DNA of 54,396 bases from Deltaproteobacteria bacterium (lineage in GTDB: Bacteria; Desulfobacterota; Dissulfuribacteria; Dissulfuribacterales; QOAL01): the NCBI GenBank assembly GCA_027067775.1, contig JAMOVK010000033.1:1-54396 (forward strand), given 5' to 3'. Below the pieces are notes generated by a model. That model was not told the DNA's origin and did no database searches. It worked only from the letters and a program-made list of their open reading frames with translations. A program made the position numbers and the translations under genes. The first letter of the stretch is position 1, and each line of letters opens with the position of its first letter. Of this stretch, positions 42,945 through 52,693 are shown one piece after another.

Positions 42945-45020
42945 ATGACCAAAAAGAGAGCAAACAAGACAAAAAGGCGCGTCTGGGACGCCAAACCTCT
43001 GCTTGTCATCATATGGACATCCTGCCTGTTCGTCACAGGCATTGCCATGATGGGCATGGCAGCCTACATGATGCTTGAGCTGCCTCCCATTTCTACGCTG
43101 AAAAACTACAGGCCACCAATGGTTACAGAGGTCTACAGTAGTGATGGGAAAACCCTAGCCTACTGGTATAAAGAAAAAAGATGGCCAATATCCATTCACA
43201 AGATTCCAAAGAGACTTATCTATGCCTTCCTTGCGGCTGAAGATGCCAGATTTTATGAACATAGAGGTGTTGACCTTATTGGAGTAGTCAGGGCGGCAAT
43301 AAAAAACGTTGAGGCCGGTGGTATTGTTCAAGGAGCCAGTACAATTACCCAGCAGGTGACGCGATCCCTTCTACTCAGTCCGGAAAGGAGTTGGCTGAGA
43401 AAACTAAAGGAGGCCATCCTTGCCTGGCAAATAGATGGAAGCCTCAGCAAGGACGAAATTCTAAACATATACCTTAACCAAATATACCTTGGAAGCGGTG
43501 CCTATGGTGTAGAGGCAGCAGCCCGGACATATTTTGGCAAACATGCCCATCAGCTCGATATAGCAGAATGCGCCCTCATTGCAGGTCTGACCCAGGCCCC
43601 CAGCAAGTATAATCCGCTTAGACATTTTGAACGGGCAAAAAGACGCCAATTATACGTGTTGAGACGGATGTTCGAAGAGGGATTCATTACCAGAGAGCAA
43701 AGAGAAAAGGCAATAAAGAAAAAGCTGGTTCTGAAAAGCGAAAGGCTATCACCACCCCCGGGGGCCGGATACTTCCTTCAGGATCTGAAAAAAGAACTTA
43801 TAAGAAGATACGGTACACAACGTGTCTTTACGGACGGATTGAAAATCTATACAACCCTTGATGTCAACTGGCAACGAACTGCCTTTGCAGCTCTTGCCAA
43901 AGGCTTAGAGGCAGTCAGCAAAAGACACAAAAGGGACCGTCTGCTTAAAGAGAACATACAAGGGGCCCTGATAGCAATTGACGCACAAACTGGTGCCATA
44001 AGGGCCATGATTGGCGGCCAAGACTTCAAAAAAAACAAATTCAATCTAGCGATTCAGGGAAGGATGCAGCCAGGCTCTTCCTTTAAGCCTGTTGTATATT
44101 CTGCCGCCATGAAAAAAGGGCTCATACAGCCAAATTCTATAATAGTTGATGAGCCTATCTCATTTCCTGGCACAAGAAAAAGCAAACCATGGCAGCCCCA
44201 AAACTTCGACAAGGCCTATATGGGGCCAATTACCATAAGGACGGCCCTGACATACTCGCGAAACGTCGTCTCGGTAAAGATTGCAAGAATGATTGGTGTA
44301 AATGCGGTGATTGAACAGGCTAAAGCCATGGGAATCACTACTCCTCTAGCACATGATCTGTCTATAGCTCTTGGATCTTCTGCAGTCCCTCTAGTCCAGA
44401 TGGTTACCGCGTACAGCACCTTTGTAAATCTTGGAAAGGTGGTAACACCCCAGTACATTGAACAAATCACGGACCGGAGTGGTAAGATTTTAGAGATACT
44501 TACTCCTGAGTTCCATCAGGCTCTGGACCCTGTTACTGCCTTTCAAATGGGCTATCTCTTGATGGGAGTCGTGCAAAATGGCACTGGACGACGGGCAAGG
44601 GCTGTGGGTATTCCAGTGGGAGGTAAGACAGGGACCACTGATAACTATCGTGATGCCTGGTTTGTTGGCTTCAGTCCAGAGGTTGTAGCTGGTGTATGGA
44701 TTGGCAGAAAAGACAAAAAGTCCCTTGGCAGACTAGAAACGGGAGGAAAAGCTGCCTGTCCGGTCTGGACTGAATTCATGAAGACCACGGTCAAAGACCT
44801 TACCAAGACAAGTTACGATATTCCAGATGGAATAGCCTTTGTTCCTGTTGACAAACGTACCGGGCAGATTGTTACCCCGACTAAAGAAAACAGGGGACAG
44901 ATAGTATGGGAGGCACTAAGAAGGGACAAACTTCCTCCACTTGAACCTGAAACCGGATTTCTTCAAGGAATGCCAGACTGGCTTAGGGGTATTGGTGGAT
45001 TTTTCCATCTTGGAAACTAG
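42945..45020 (+). CDS. mrcA: Class A penicillin-binding protein 1A
   Basis: Bifunctional murein glycosyltransferase-transpeptidase, 691 residues, anchored by one helix (about 15-45) with its catalytic domains in the periplasm. The GT51 domain shows LAAEDARFYEHRGVDLIGVV and the family motif QGASTITQQVTRSLLL. The transpeptidase domain shows SxxK in QPGSSFKPVVYS, SxN in TYSRNVVS and KTG in VGGKTGTTDNYRDAWFVGFS. The ATG at 42945 (MTKKRANKTKRR) gives a basic cytoplasmic start; the extension to a TTG at 42864 looks unlikely. It precedes holB by nine bases and probably heads the housekeeping operon. Confidence 0.93.
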   Translation: MTKKRANKTKRRVWDAKPLLVIIWTSCLFVTGIAMMGMAAYMMLELPPISTLKNYRPPMVTEVYSSDGKTLAYWYKEKRWPISIHKIPKRLIYAFLAAEDARFYEHRGVDLIGVVRAAIKNVEAGGIVQGASTITQQVTRSLLLSPERSWLRKLKEAILAWQIDGSLSKDEILNIYLNQIYLGSGAYGVEAAARTYFGKHAHQLDIAECALIAGLTQAPSKYNPLRHFERAKRRQLYVLRRMFEEGFITREQREKAIKKKLVLKSERLSPPPGAGYFLQDLKKELIRRYGTQRVFTDGLKIYTTLDVNWQRTAFAALAKGLEAVSKRHKRDRLLKENIQGALIAIDAQTGAIRAMIGGQDFKKNKFNLAIQGRMQPGSSFKPVVYSAAMKKGLIQPNSIIVDEPISFPGTRKSKPWQPQNFDKAYMGPITIRTALTYSRNVVSVKIARMIGVNAVIEQAKAMGITTPLAHDLSIALGSSAVPLVQMVTAYSTFVNLGKVVTPQYIEQITDRSGKILEILTPEFHQALDPVTAFQMGYLLMGVVQNGTGRRARAVGIPVGGKTGTTDNYRDAWFVGFSPEVVAGVWIGRKDKKSLGRLETGGKAACPVWTEFMKTTVKDLTKTSYDIPDGIAFVPVDKRTGQIVTPTKENRGQIVWEALRRDKLPPLEPETGFLQGMPDWLRGIGGFFHLGN

Positions 45021-45029
45021 GCTGAGGCA

Positions 45030-46055
45030 ATGAGCCCGAACGTCTCTTTAATACGCAAAATCATGTCAAAAGCCTTGCAATCGGGCAGGCTTGCCCATGC
45101 ATACCTTATAGTTGACCAAAAAATCAGCGCCAGAAGGAAGCTTGTAAAGCAAATTGCCTCCCTGCTTCTCTGTAAGAAACCCTTAGATGGTCCAGAGGGA
45201 AGTCTTGAGCCATGCGGGACCTGCACAAGCTGTAGAAAGGCTGCACTTTCTATCCATCCCGATCTTGTTGAAATAATACCCCAGGGAGAATCAATACGCA
45301 TAGAACAGATCAGGCATCTGCAAAAAGAGGTTATTTTTGCCCCTCTTGAAGGCAAACGAAGAATTGTAATAATTGACAGGGCCGAAAGCATGGGGCCAAG
45401 TGCCTCTAATGCCTTATTGAAGATCCTAGAGGAGCCACCAAGTCACACGGTTTTGCTTCTATCCGCATCTACCTCCAGCGCCTTATTGCCTACAATCCTT
45501 TCTCGCTGTCAGGTCCTTAGACAGGCCCGTACGCGGTCCGGGACTCTAGTCTCAGATGGCAAAACAGATAGTGTTTCTCATAAGCTGAATGGCAATTTGG
45601 TCAGTTTTCTTGAAAATGAGCTTGCCCTAGAAGATCAAGATGAAGTTTATAATGCGCTGGAGCTTCGAAAAAAGCTGCTTAACTTTATTGGAAGACAGGG
45701 ACAAGGCAAGCTGCTTGGTTTTTTTGACGCATCCTCCTGTCTTTCTTTATCGAGAAATACGGTTAGATTGACTGTAGCAATCATTAACTCGGTTATAAGG
45801 GATGTTTTTCTAATCAGGCAGCTGGCTGCTAGATGCCATGGAAAAGTAGAAATGGATCTTTCAGACCGATTAATAAACATCGATTCCCAAGAACTTCTTG
45901 TCCGGTTGGCTCAAGGACTTAATTATGATACCTTGGTTGCCTATAAAAAAAGGCTCGACCTTGCACAGGCAATGATCGACAGAAATGTTAAGGCAGAAAT
46001 GATAACAGACATGCTCCTGGTATTTTGGCTAAAGTCTGACAGTAAGATACAATAA
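45030..46055 (+). CDS. holB: DNA polymerase III delta-prime subunit
   Basis: Clamp-loader subunit of 341 residues. The AAA+ module contains SGRLAHAYLIVDQKISARRK at the place of the P-loop, without a functional GxxxxGKT, as in other delta-prime proteins that do not hydrolyse ATP. A four-cysteine zinc module CGTCTSCRK (preceded by LLLCKK), the SNALLKILEEPPSHTVLLL segment and the arginine-finger motif LPTILSRCQ are all present. It is followed by ricT (nine bases) and metG, the same neighbourhood order (holB, yaaT/ricT, metG nearby) seen in many bacteria. Confidence 0.92.
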   Translation: MSPNVSLIRKIMSKALQSGRLAHAYLIVDQKISARRKLVKQIASLLLCKKPLDGPEGSLEPCGTCTSCRKAALSIHPDLVEIIPQGESIRIEQIRHLQKEVIFAPLEGKRRIVIIDRAESMGPSASNALLKILEEPPSHTVLLLSASTSSALLPTILSRCQVLRQARTRSGTLVSDGKTDSVSHKLNGNLVSFLENELALEDQDEVYNALELRKKLLNFIGRQGQGKLLGFFDASSCLSLSRNTVRLTVAIINSVIRDVFLIRQLAARCHGKVEMDLSDRLINIDSQELLVRLAQGLNYDTLVAYKKRLDLAQAMIDRNVKAEMITDMLLVFWLKSDSKIQ

Positions 46056-46064
46056 GTAACTGCT

Positions 46065-47201
46065 ATGAAAGAAGAAGTTGTTAAAGATAATGACAAAATA
46101 ACAGACGCTCTTCAAGAAGAAGAACTTGTCTCCTGCGTACTGTGCAGGGTCCGCATAAGACCTAATACCACTGCAATGACCTATCGGGCTGGAGAACTCC
46201 GTCTAAAAGAAGGAGAATGGGTAGTTGTTCCTACGGTCAACAGCACAGAAGTTGGGCAGATCGTCTCTAAGCCCATAAAGGTGAAGTTACCCAAAAGATG
46301 CATGCCGCCAAAGGTGGAACGGCTGGCCACTACTAGTGAGATAGAGGATTATTATAAAAACCTGGAATTTGAGAAAAATGCCTGGGCTATCTGCCAAGGG
46401 CACATCAACAGTCTTGGATTGAAAATGAAACTCATAAAGGTGGAAAGCTTCTTTGACCGAAGCAAGATAATCTTCTATTACTCTGCAGATGGCAGGATAG
46501 ATTTTAGGGAACTCGTTAAGGCCCTTGTTAAAGACCTGAGGATGAGGGTCGAGATGAGACAGATCGGCATCAGGCACGAGGCAAAATTAGTAGGCGGAAT
46601 TGGTTGTTGTGGCAGGGAACTTTGCTGTGCAGGCTTTCTCACATCCTTTGATTCAATATCCATAAAAATGGCAAAAGCCCAAAACCTGCCCCTTAATCCA
46701 AGTAAAATCTCAGGCCTTTGTGGCAGGCTCCTGTGCTGTCTAACCTATGAATATCAGACATACAAAGAGATGGCCCAGAATCTGCCAACCCTTGGCAAGG
46801 CATGTCAGACTCCCACTGGACAGGGAAAGGTCATTAGGCAGAACATATTTAAACAGGCAGTTACTGTTGCCATGCCAGACGGTAGCATAATTGAATACAC
46901 GGTAGAGGAACTCGAGGGAAAAAAAGGAACCAACAAGGAAGAGCTCAATGAATATGCTCCACCTACAGATGAAGAAGAGCCTGGAAAGATGACAAAACAG
47001 GAGGCAAAAGCCCTGCCAAGATCCAAATCGCAGACTAAAAACCAGAAACACAAAAGGCACGGCAAAAGGAGATCCTCCAAAAAACAAAAAACAAGGCAGC
47101 AAAAGGCCTCGACAAAGAAAGGCAAAAAGAAGAATTCAAACAAAAACAGGCAAGAGACAAATAACATGAGCAAGAAAGGCAAGGGCCAGTCCAATGAGTA
47201 A
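46065..47201 (+). CDS. ricT: PSP1/YaaT (RicT)-family protein with long basic tail
   Basis: A 378-residue cytoplasmic protein. The conserved core (about 20-285) has the PSP1 phrases AGELRLKEGEWVVVPT, VGGIGCCGRELCCAGFL, INPSKISGLCGRLLCCL-like (here LNPSKISGLCGRLLCCLTYE) and TPTGQGKVIRQNIFKQ. In Bacillus the RicT protein joins an iron-sulfur complex that affects RNase Y and mRNA maturation; the cysteines here fit metal binding. The last 70 or so residues are almost entirely Lys, Arg, Gln, Asn and Ser, which is unusual for the family and suggests nucleic-acid contact. It overlaps metG by eight bases. Confidence 0.88.
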   Translation: MKEEVVKDNDKITDALQEEELVSCVLCRVRIRPNTTAMTYRAGELRLKEGEWVVVPTVNSTEVGQIVSKPIKVKLPKRCMPPKVERLATTSEIEDYYKNLEFEKNAWAICQGHINSLGLKMKLIKVESFFDRSKIIFYYSADGRIDFRELVKALVKDLRMRVEMRQIGIRHEAKLVGGIGCCGRELCCAGFLTSFDSISIKMAKAQNLPLNPSKISGLCGRLLCCLTYEYQTYKEMAQNLPTLGKACQTPTGQGKVIRQNIFKQAVTVAMPDGSIIEYTVEELEGKKGTNKEELNEYAPPTDEEEPGKMTKQEAKALPRSKSQTKNQKHKRHGKRRSSKKQKTRQQKASTKKGKKKNSNKNRQETNNMSKKGKGQSNE

Positions 47202-49131
47202 CCGTTTTTATGTTACAACTCCCATTTACTATGTAAACGCTGAACCACACCTCGGGCATGCATATTCAACAGTTGTGGCAGATGTTCAAAATCGCTTTCA
47301 CAAGCTCATAGGTCACGAGACCTTCTTTCTTACAGGCACAGACGAACATGGTGACAAGATTGTACAGGCTGCCCAAAAAATGGGGCTGTCTCCAAAGGAG
47401 TACACAGACATTATCAGTGAAAAGTTCGCTAAGACATGGCCACTTCTCAATATCCGTCCAGACCGGTTCATCCGTACCACAGATCCCCAACACATCAAAA
47501 CCGTACAAATGGTTCTGCAAAAGGTCTTTGATCAGGGTGACATCGAATTCAGGGAATACGAAGGGCTCTACTGCTTTGGTTGCGAAAGATTTCTTATAGA
47601 AAGGGAACTTGTTGATGGCAAATGCCCGGATCATAAAGTAGCACCGACAAGGCTCAAAGAAAAAAACTATTTCTTTCTAATGAGCAAGTATCAACAATGG
47701 CTTATTGATCACATAAAATCAAATCCTGAATTCATAACACCCCAGAGATATAGAAATGAGGTACTGTCTTTTTTAAAAGAACCTCTTGACGATCTGTGTA
47801 TCTCTAGACCTGTTACAAGGCTGACCTGGGGTGTGCCCTTGCCATTTGACAGCAACTTTGTGACCTATGTCTGGTTTGATGCCCTGATCAATTACCTTAC
47901 CGGCCTTGACTATCCGGATGGGCAAAACTTTGCCAAGTTCTGGCCTGCTGCAAACCATGTAATTGCCAAAGACATACTCAAGCCTCATGGCATCTACTGG
48001 CCCATCATGCTCCACGCCATTGGAATAGAACCGTATCAGTCTTTGCATGTTCATGGGTATTGGAAGATAAAAGACGAAAAGATGTCAAAGAGTCTTGGCA
48101 ACATCATCAGGCCCAAATGGCTGGTAGAAAACTTTGGAGCAGATGCCACTCGTTATTGCCTGATGAGGGAGATGAACTTTGGCTTAGATGCCAGTTTCAG
48201 CTACGATGCCTTTGTTACCAGAATAAACGCAGACCTGGCCAATGACCTTGGAAATCTGTTAAGCAGATCAACAACCATGCTCCACAAGTTCAGACAGGGA
48301 CTAATACCCCCGGAAAGGGTCATAGAAGGCCCGCAGGACGACTTGCGGCACCATCTTTCAGCCCTTGTTCCTTCCTGGCAAAAGCTTATGTCTGACTTCC
48401 AGGTCCACAATGCCCTTCAAGAGATATGGAAGGCACTGAATATGGCCAACAAGGTCATAGACACCACTGCACCTTGGCAGCTAGCCAAAGAAACCACCAA
48501 GGCCCAACTTCTTGACGATGTGCTTTACTGCCTTATGGAGACGTTGAGGCTTTCAGCAGTACTTGTAAGTCCGGTTATACCTGAGGCGGCTGAAAAAATT
48601 TTAAGTAGCATGGGTCTAGATCCTGCCGGTGAGCTAGGCCCAAGTGGACTTTCCTGGGGAAGACTAAAGGAAGGCGCAAAAGTGGCCAAGATTCCTCCAC
48701 TTTTCCCCAGGATTGGACCTTCCAAAAAAGAAGCCCAAGGTGCCCAGATACATGACAAGGCCAAGAAACAAAAAGGGGGGAAAGTGGAGGAAAAAACAGC
48801 TTCAAACCAGGGTCTCGTTACCATAGAGGATTTTCAAAAGGTACAGCTCCGGGTGGCTGAGATTGTTTCTGCTGAAAAACATCCCAATGCAGACCGTTTG
48901 CTCAAGCTTACAGTAAAGGCCCCTGAAGAAAGGACCATTGTGGCTGGCATAGCAGAACACTTTTCACCGGAATCCCTTGTTGGCAAAAAGGTGATAATAG
49001 TTGCCAATCTAAAACCTGTAAAACTTAGGGGAGTAACATCTCAAGGGATGCTTCTTGTTGCCAAGGATAGCAAAGGGCTGCATCTTCTTGAGGTATCTCC
49101 AGACACAGAACCAGGTGCCAAGGTAAGCTAG
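47194..49131 (+). CDS. metG: Methionyl-tRNA synthetase with C-terminal tRNA-binding domain
   Basis: Charges tRNA-Met; 645 residues. The class I signature is PHLGHAYS (HIGH) near the N-terminus and KMSKSLGN near 295. A zinc-like knuckle CFGCERFLIERELVDGKCPD lies in the connective domain. FVTYVWFDALINYLTGL and GPQDDL-type anticodon helices follow. The C-terminal EMAP/Arc1-like domain (about 540-645; ITIEDFQKVQLRVAEIVSAE-like, HPNADRLLKL) makes the enzyme dimeric. A lysine-rich linker precedes it. It is preceded by ricT with overlap and followed by selB two bases after its stop codon. Confidence 0.96.
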   Translation: MSNRFYVTTPIYYVNAEPHLGHAYSTVVADVQNRFHKLIGHETFFLTGTDEHGDKIVQAAQKMGLSPKEYTDIISEKFAKTWPLLNIRPDRFIRTTDPQHIKTVQMVLQKVFDQGDIEFREYEGLYCFGCERFLIERELVDGKCPDHKVAPTRLKEKNYFFLMSKYQQWLIDHIKSNPEFITPQRYRNEVLSFLKEPLDDLCISRPVTRLTWGVPLPFDSNFVTYVWFDALINYLTGLDYPDGQNFAKFWPAANHVIAKDILKPHGIYWPIMLHAIGIEPYQSLHVHGYWKIKDEKMSKSLGNIIRPKWLVENFGADATRYCLMREMNFGLDASFSYDAFVTRINADLANDLGNLLSRSTTMLHKFRQGLIPPERVIEGPQDDLRHHLSALVPSWQKLMSDFQVHNALQEIWKALNMANKVIDTTAPWQLAKETTKAQLLDDVLYCLMETLRLSAVLVSPVIPEAAEKILSSMGLDPAGELGPSGLSWGRLKEGAKVAKIPPLFPRIGPSKKEAQGAQIHDKAKKQKGGKVEEKTASNQGLVTIEDFQKVQLRVAEIVSAEKHPNADRLLKLTVKAPEERTIVAGIAEHFSPESLVGKKVIIVANLKPVKLRGVTSQGMLLVAKDSKGLHLLEVSPDTEPGAKVS

Positions 49132-49133
49132 AG

Positions 49134-51104
49134 TTGGACACCAAAACCGTCATACTAGGTACGGCAGGTCACATTGATCATGGAAAGACCACCCTGGTCA
49201 AGGCCTTAACGGGTACCGATACCGACAGGCTCAAAGAGGAAAAGGCCAGGGGCATTACCATAGAGCTTGGCTTTGCCAGGCTCCAGTTGCCTTCTGGGAT
49301 ATCTGTAGGGGTTGTTGATGTCCCAGGCCATGAAAAGTTTGTCAAAAACATGGTTGCTGGTGTTGCAGGCGTGGATCTTGTCGCCCTGGTCATAGCTGCA
49401 GACGAAGGGGTGATGCCGCAAACCAAGGAACATTTGGAGATATGCCAACTACTTGGTGTGAAGCACGGCCTGGTGGTTTTAACCAAGGCGGACATGGTGG
49501 ATGATGAATGGCTTGAGCTGGTAAAGGATGACGTACAGGAATTCCTCAAGGGCACATTCCTTGAGAAAAGCCCTATTATACCGGTGTCAGGGGTTACCGG
49601 CCAAGGTCTTGACAGACTCCTTTCAGAGCTCGACAAAATGGTTTCCACCATACCCGGACGCAAGGTTAGAGGGCCCTTCAGACTCCCTGTTGACAGGAGC
49701 TTTGTCATGAAGGGTTTTGGTACGGTTGTAACAGGCACTGTTATCTCAGGTACGGCCTCAGTAGGAGATGAGGTTACAGTCTATCCACCAGGACATCAAG
49801 GACGCATCAGAACCATCCAGATCCACGGCAGGGAAAGTGAAAGGACGGTGCCGGGCCTTAGAACGGCCCTTAACCTGCAGGGCGTTTCCAAAGAGAACGT
49901 ACAGAGAGGCATGGTTGTTGCCCTGCCCTCTTCCCTCCAGCCTAGTTTCCTTGTAGATATAGAATTCTACTATTTGAAAAGTGCACCCAAACCGCTTAAA
50001 CACAGAGCACCTGTCAGATTCCATGTAGGCACAGCTGAGGTTATTGGCAGAATCCTGATGCAGGAAGATGAAATAAGGCCCGGCTCCACCTGTCTTTGTC
50101 AGATAAAACTAGAAGAACCAGTGGCAGTGCTTCCAGGAGACAGATATGTCATAAGATCTTACTCACCCATCAGGACTATTGGTGGTGGAAGAATACTTAA
50201 CCCGGTTCCTCGCAAGAGAAAGCGGCACAAGAAATGGATGTGGGAAGAACTTGAAATCCTGGCCAAGGCCAAGCCCGAAAGGATAATTGAACTTCATCTG
50301 AATAATGCCGGTTACAGAGGGCTTTCAGGGGCTGAGATTGGTATTCGGACTGGTTTTTTTGGAAAATCCCTAAAAAAATTGCTTGATTCGCTTTTAAGCT
50401 CAAGAAAAATCTTGAAATTTGATGCAGAAGACAGGTTCGTTTCCATGCAGGTTTTTGCTGACCTCATGGAAAAAACACAGTCTATATTAAGGGATTACCA
50501 CAAGGCCAATCCCTTAGTAGAAGCCATGCCCAAAGAAGAGCTGAAATCCAAGCTTTTTCCAACCTCGTCTCAGACTGCACCTGGTCGTGAACAGGCTACA
50601 AAAGGACCAGTACAGAGGCTGTTTAACAGAATTCTGGATGCCCTGTCCAAAAAGGGAATTATTGTAGCAGACAGGGACAGCGTACGCCTGGCTTCTCACA
50701 GGATCAGGCTGGATGGAGAAGAAGAGAAGATAAAGTCCAGGATAGAGATCATCTTTAAAAAGGCTGGCCTTACTCCTCCTTCTGTGGAAGAAGCAGTTGA
50801 CAGGGCCGTTAATCATAAAGAAGACCTGGAACAGGCCAGACAATTCTTCCAGCTCCTTGTGAGGGAAGGAAAGCTCATCAAGGTGAAAGACGGCATATAT
50901 TATCATCCTGATGCACTTGATGAGATAAAAAAACGGGTAGTCGATTATCTTGTCAAAAACCATGAGATGTCTGTTCCTGACTTTCGCAATCTTTGCGGAG
51001 GACTGTCACGAAAATTCATGATTCCCCTTCTTGAATATCTAGATTCTCAAAAACTCACTATAAGGATAGGCGATAAAAGGCGTCTCAGACAAAAGGTATC
51101 GTAA
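49134..51104 (+). CDS. selB: Selenocysteine-specific elongation factor SelB
   Basis: Delivers selenocysteinyl-tRNA to UGA codons marked by a SECIS hairpin; 656 residues. The GTPase domain has GTAGHIDHGKTTLVKALTGT, ARGITIELGF, VDVPGHEKFVKNMVAGVAGV and TKADMVDD. EF-Tu-like domains II and III follow (RSFVMKGFGTVVTGTVISGT). The C-terminal winged-helix repeats (about 400-655) bind SECIS RNA. Start is a TTG at 49134, two bases after the metG stop; no better start exists without cutting the P-loop strand. Its presence implies selenoproteins elsewhere in the genome. selA, selC and selD are not in this window. Confidence 0.95.
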   Translation: MDTKTVILGTAGHIDHGKTTLVKALTGTDTDRLKEEKARGITIELGFARLQLPSGISVGVVDVPGHEKFVKNMVAGVAGVDLVALVIAADEGVMPQTKEHLEICQLLGVKHGLVVLTKADMVDDEWLELVKDDVQEFLKGTFLEKSPIIPVSGVTGQGLDRLLSELDKMVSTIPGRKVRGPFRLPVDRSFVMKGFGTVVTGTVISGTASVGDEVTVYPPGHQGRIRTIQIHGRESERTVPGLRTALNLQGVSKENVQRGMVVALPSSLQPSFLVDIEFYYLKSAPKPLKHRAPVRFHVGTAEVIGRILMQEDEIRPGSTCLCQIKLEEPVAVLPGDRYVIRSYSPIRTIGGGRILNPVPRKRKRHKKWMWEELEILAKAKPERIIELHLNNAGYRGLSGAEIGIRTGFFGKSLKKLLDSLLSSRKILKFDAEDRFVSMQVFADLMEKTQSILRDYHKANPLVEAMPKEELKSKLFPTSSQTAPGREQATKGPVQRLFNRILDALSKKGIIVADRDSVRLASHRIRLDGEEEKIKSRIEIIFKKAGLTPPSVEEAVDRAVNHKEDLEQARQFFQLLVREGKLIKVKDGIYYHPDALDEIKKRVVDYLVKNHEMSVPDFRNLCGGLSRKFMIPLLEYLDSQKLTIRIGDKRRLRQKVS

Positions 51105-51118
51105 AAGACATAACAGCG

Positions 51119-52693
51119 ATGTTTAAAGATACTCTTAGGCAGTGTCTGAAAGACAAGGCTGCCCCAAGAACACGAAATTTTAGCCAGTTTATCTTCACCT
51201 TTGAATTGGTCCCAGCCAGGGCATCAAGAGGCAAGGTAGTGGACGACATCATAAGGTTTGCCCAAGAGGCAGCATCTGTAAAACGGATCAGCGCCCTTTC
51301 CATTACTGACAATGCTGGTGGACATCCTGCCCTGACCCCACAGGCCCTTGGTTCTGAGATTAAATCCATGGGCATTGCCCCTGTAATTCACTTTTCATGC
51401 AAGGACAAAAACAGAAACCGTATAGAATCCGAGCTGTTTGAACTGGACAGGGCAGGACTCAACACCCTTTTGGTTCTGACAGGGGATAACCCGAGATACG
51501 GATATATGGGCAGGGCAAAGCCTGTATTTGACCTGGATTCGGTTCTAGTACTGGCAATGATTCAAGAGATGAGACACGGCCTAGTAGTTCACAAGAAGGC
51601 CCCTGGAGGCGGAGTGAGGCTTCCGAAGATGGATTTCTATTCTGGCTGTGTGGTCTCGCCTTTTAAAAGGACCTTTCCAGAGCAGATATTTCAGTACCTT
51701 AAGCTTAGGAAAAAGTTGCAGGCAGGGGCTCAATTCATCATTAGCCAAATGGGCTATGATGTACGCAAGTATCAGGAACTGGCACTCATACTGCAAAAAA
51801 TGAATTTCTCTGTTCCACTGCTTGGAACAGTGCTCATTCCAACCGTAGGACTTGCCCGTATAATCCATAAAAATGTAATTCCCGGCTGTACCGTACCCAC
51901 AAGGCTTTTGGAGCAGATGGAAAAATGGCCAACAGAAAGGGCATTGGAACTGCGCCTTGATATCGCTGCAAAACTTGTGGCAATCTTATACGGGCTTGGT
52001 TATCACGGAGTGCATCTAAGTGGACCAGGCCTTGAGTATAAACACGTTCACCAGGTCATTGAAATGGCCCACGACCATGCTGCAGATTGGCAAAAATACG
52101 TGGATGATTTTCTTTTTCCAGAAGAATGGCAGTCTTTCCTCTTTCAAGAGGATCCCTCAACAGGACTTAACAGCAATAAGCTCAATTCCTTTTCAAGGGA
52201 TTACAAGGAGACTCTTAGCCCTCCCTATCTGATTGGCAAGATAATCCATGCCCTCTTTTTTGAACCCGATCGCGGTCTGTTCAACACAGCCAAAAGGCTA
52301 GTTAAAAAATGTCACGAAAAAGGATGCATTTCTTGGTTAACATCTTTTGAATATTTTTTTAAAGAGCTGCTATACCAGTGTCAAAGATGTGGTGACTGTT
52401 ACCTTGGGGATCTGGAATTTCTCTGTCCCCAGTCCCAATGTGCCAAAAAGCTGGTCAATGGTCCATGTGGAGGAAGTAACAACGGATGGTGCGAGGTATG
52501 GCCAGAAGAAAAAAGGTGTCTTTTTGTACGCCTTTTTAACAGGGCCTCATGGAATACAGACATACTCTTCAAGGATCAAGAAATTATTCCACCCAGGGAC
52601 TGGGCCCTGGACAGGCAGTCATCTTGGCTGAATTTTTATTTGGGTCGGGATCATAACCATAAAACCATGAAGAGTGAAACAGATGAAGATTAG
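51119..52693 (+). CDS. metF: Methylenetetrahydrofolate reductase fused to MetV-like cysteine domain
   Basis: A 524-residue protein. The N-terminal part (about 20-310) is MetF-like, with FTFELVPARAS at the start, SITDNAGGHPALTPQAL, LLVLTGDNPRYGYMG and AQFIISQMGYDVRKYQ; it should reduce methylene- to methyl-tetrahydrofolate. The C-terminal part (about 385-500) resembles the MTHFR C-terminal/MetV domain, with CQRCGDCYLGDLEFLCPQ, CAKKLVNGPCGGSNNG and a further WCEVWPEEKRC, likely binding zinc or a cluster. In acetogens MetF and MetV are separate partners in the methyl branch of the Wood-Ljungdahl pathway. Here they are one chain, so use in C1 catabolism or fixation as well as methionine synthesis is possible. 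Confidence 0.88.
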   Translation: MFKDTLRQCLKDKAAPRTRNFSQFIFTFELVPARASRGKVVDDIIRFAQEAASVKRISALSITDNAGGHPALTPQALGSEIKSMGIAPVIHFSCKDKNRNRIESELFELDRAGLNTLLVLTGDNPRYGYMGRAKPVFDLDSVLVLAMIQEMRHGLVVHKKAPGGGVRLPKMDFYSGCVVSPFKRTFPEQIFQYLKLRKKLQAGAQFIISQMGYDVRKYQELALILQKMNFSVPLLGTVLIPTVGLARIIHKNVIPGCTVPTRLLEQMEKWPTERALELRLDIAAKLVAILYGLGYHGVHLSGPGLEYKHVHQVIEMAHDHAADWQKYVDDFLFPEEWQSFLFQEDPSTGLNSNKLNSFSRDYKETLSPPYLIGKIIHALFFEPDRGLFNTAKRLVKKCHEKGCISWLTSFEYFFKELLYQCQRCGDCYLGDLEFLCPQSQCAKKLVNGPCGGSNNGWCEVWPEEKRCLFVRLFNRASWNTDILFKDQEIIPPRDWALDRQSSWLNFYLGRDHNHKTMKSETDED

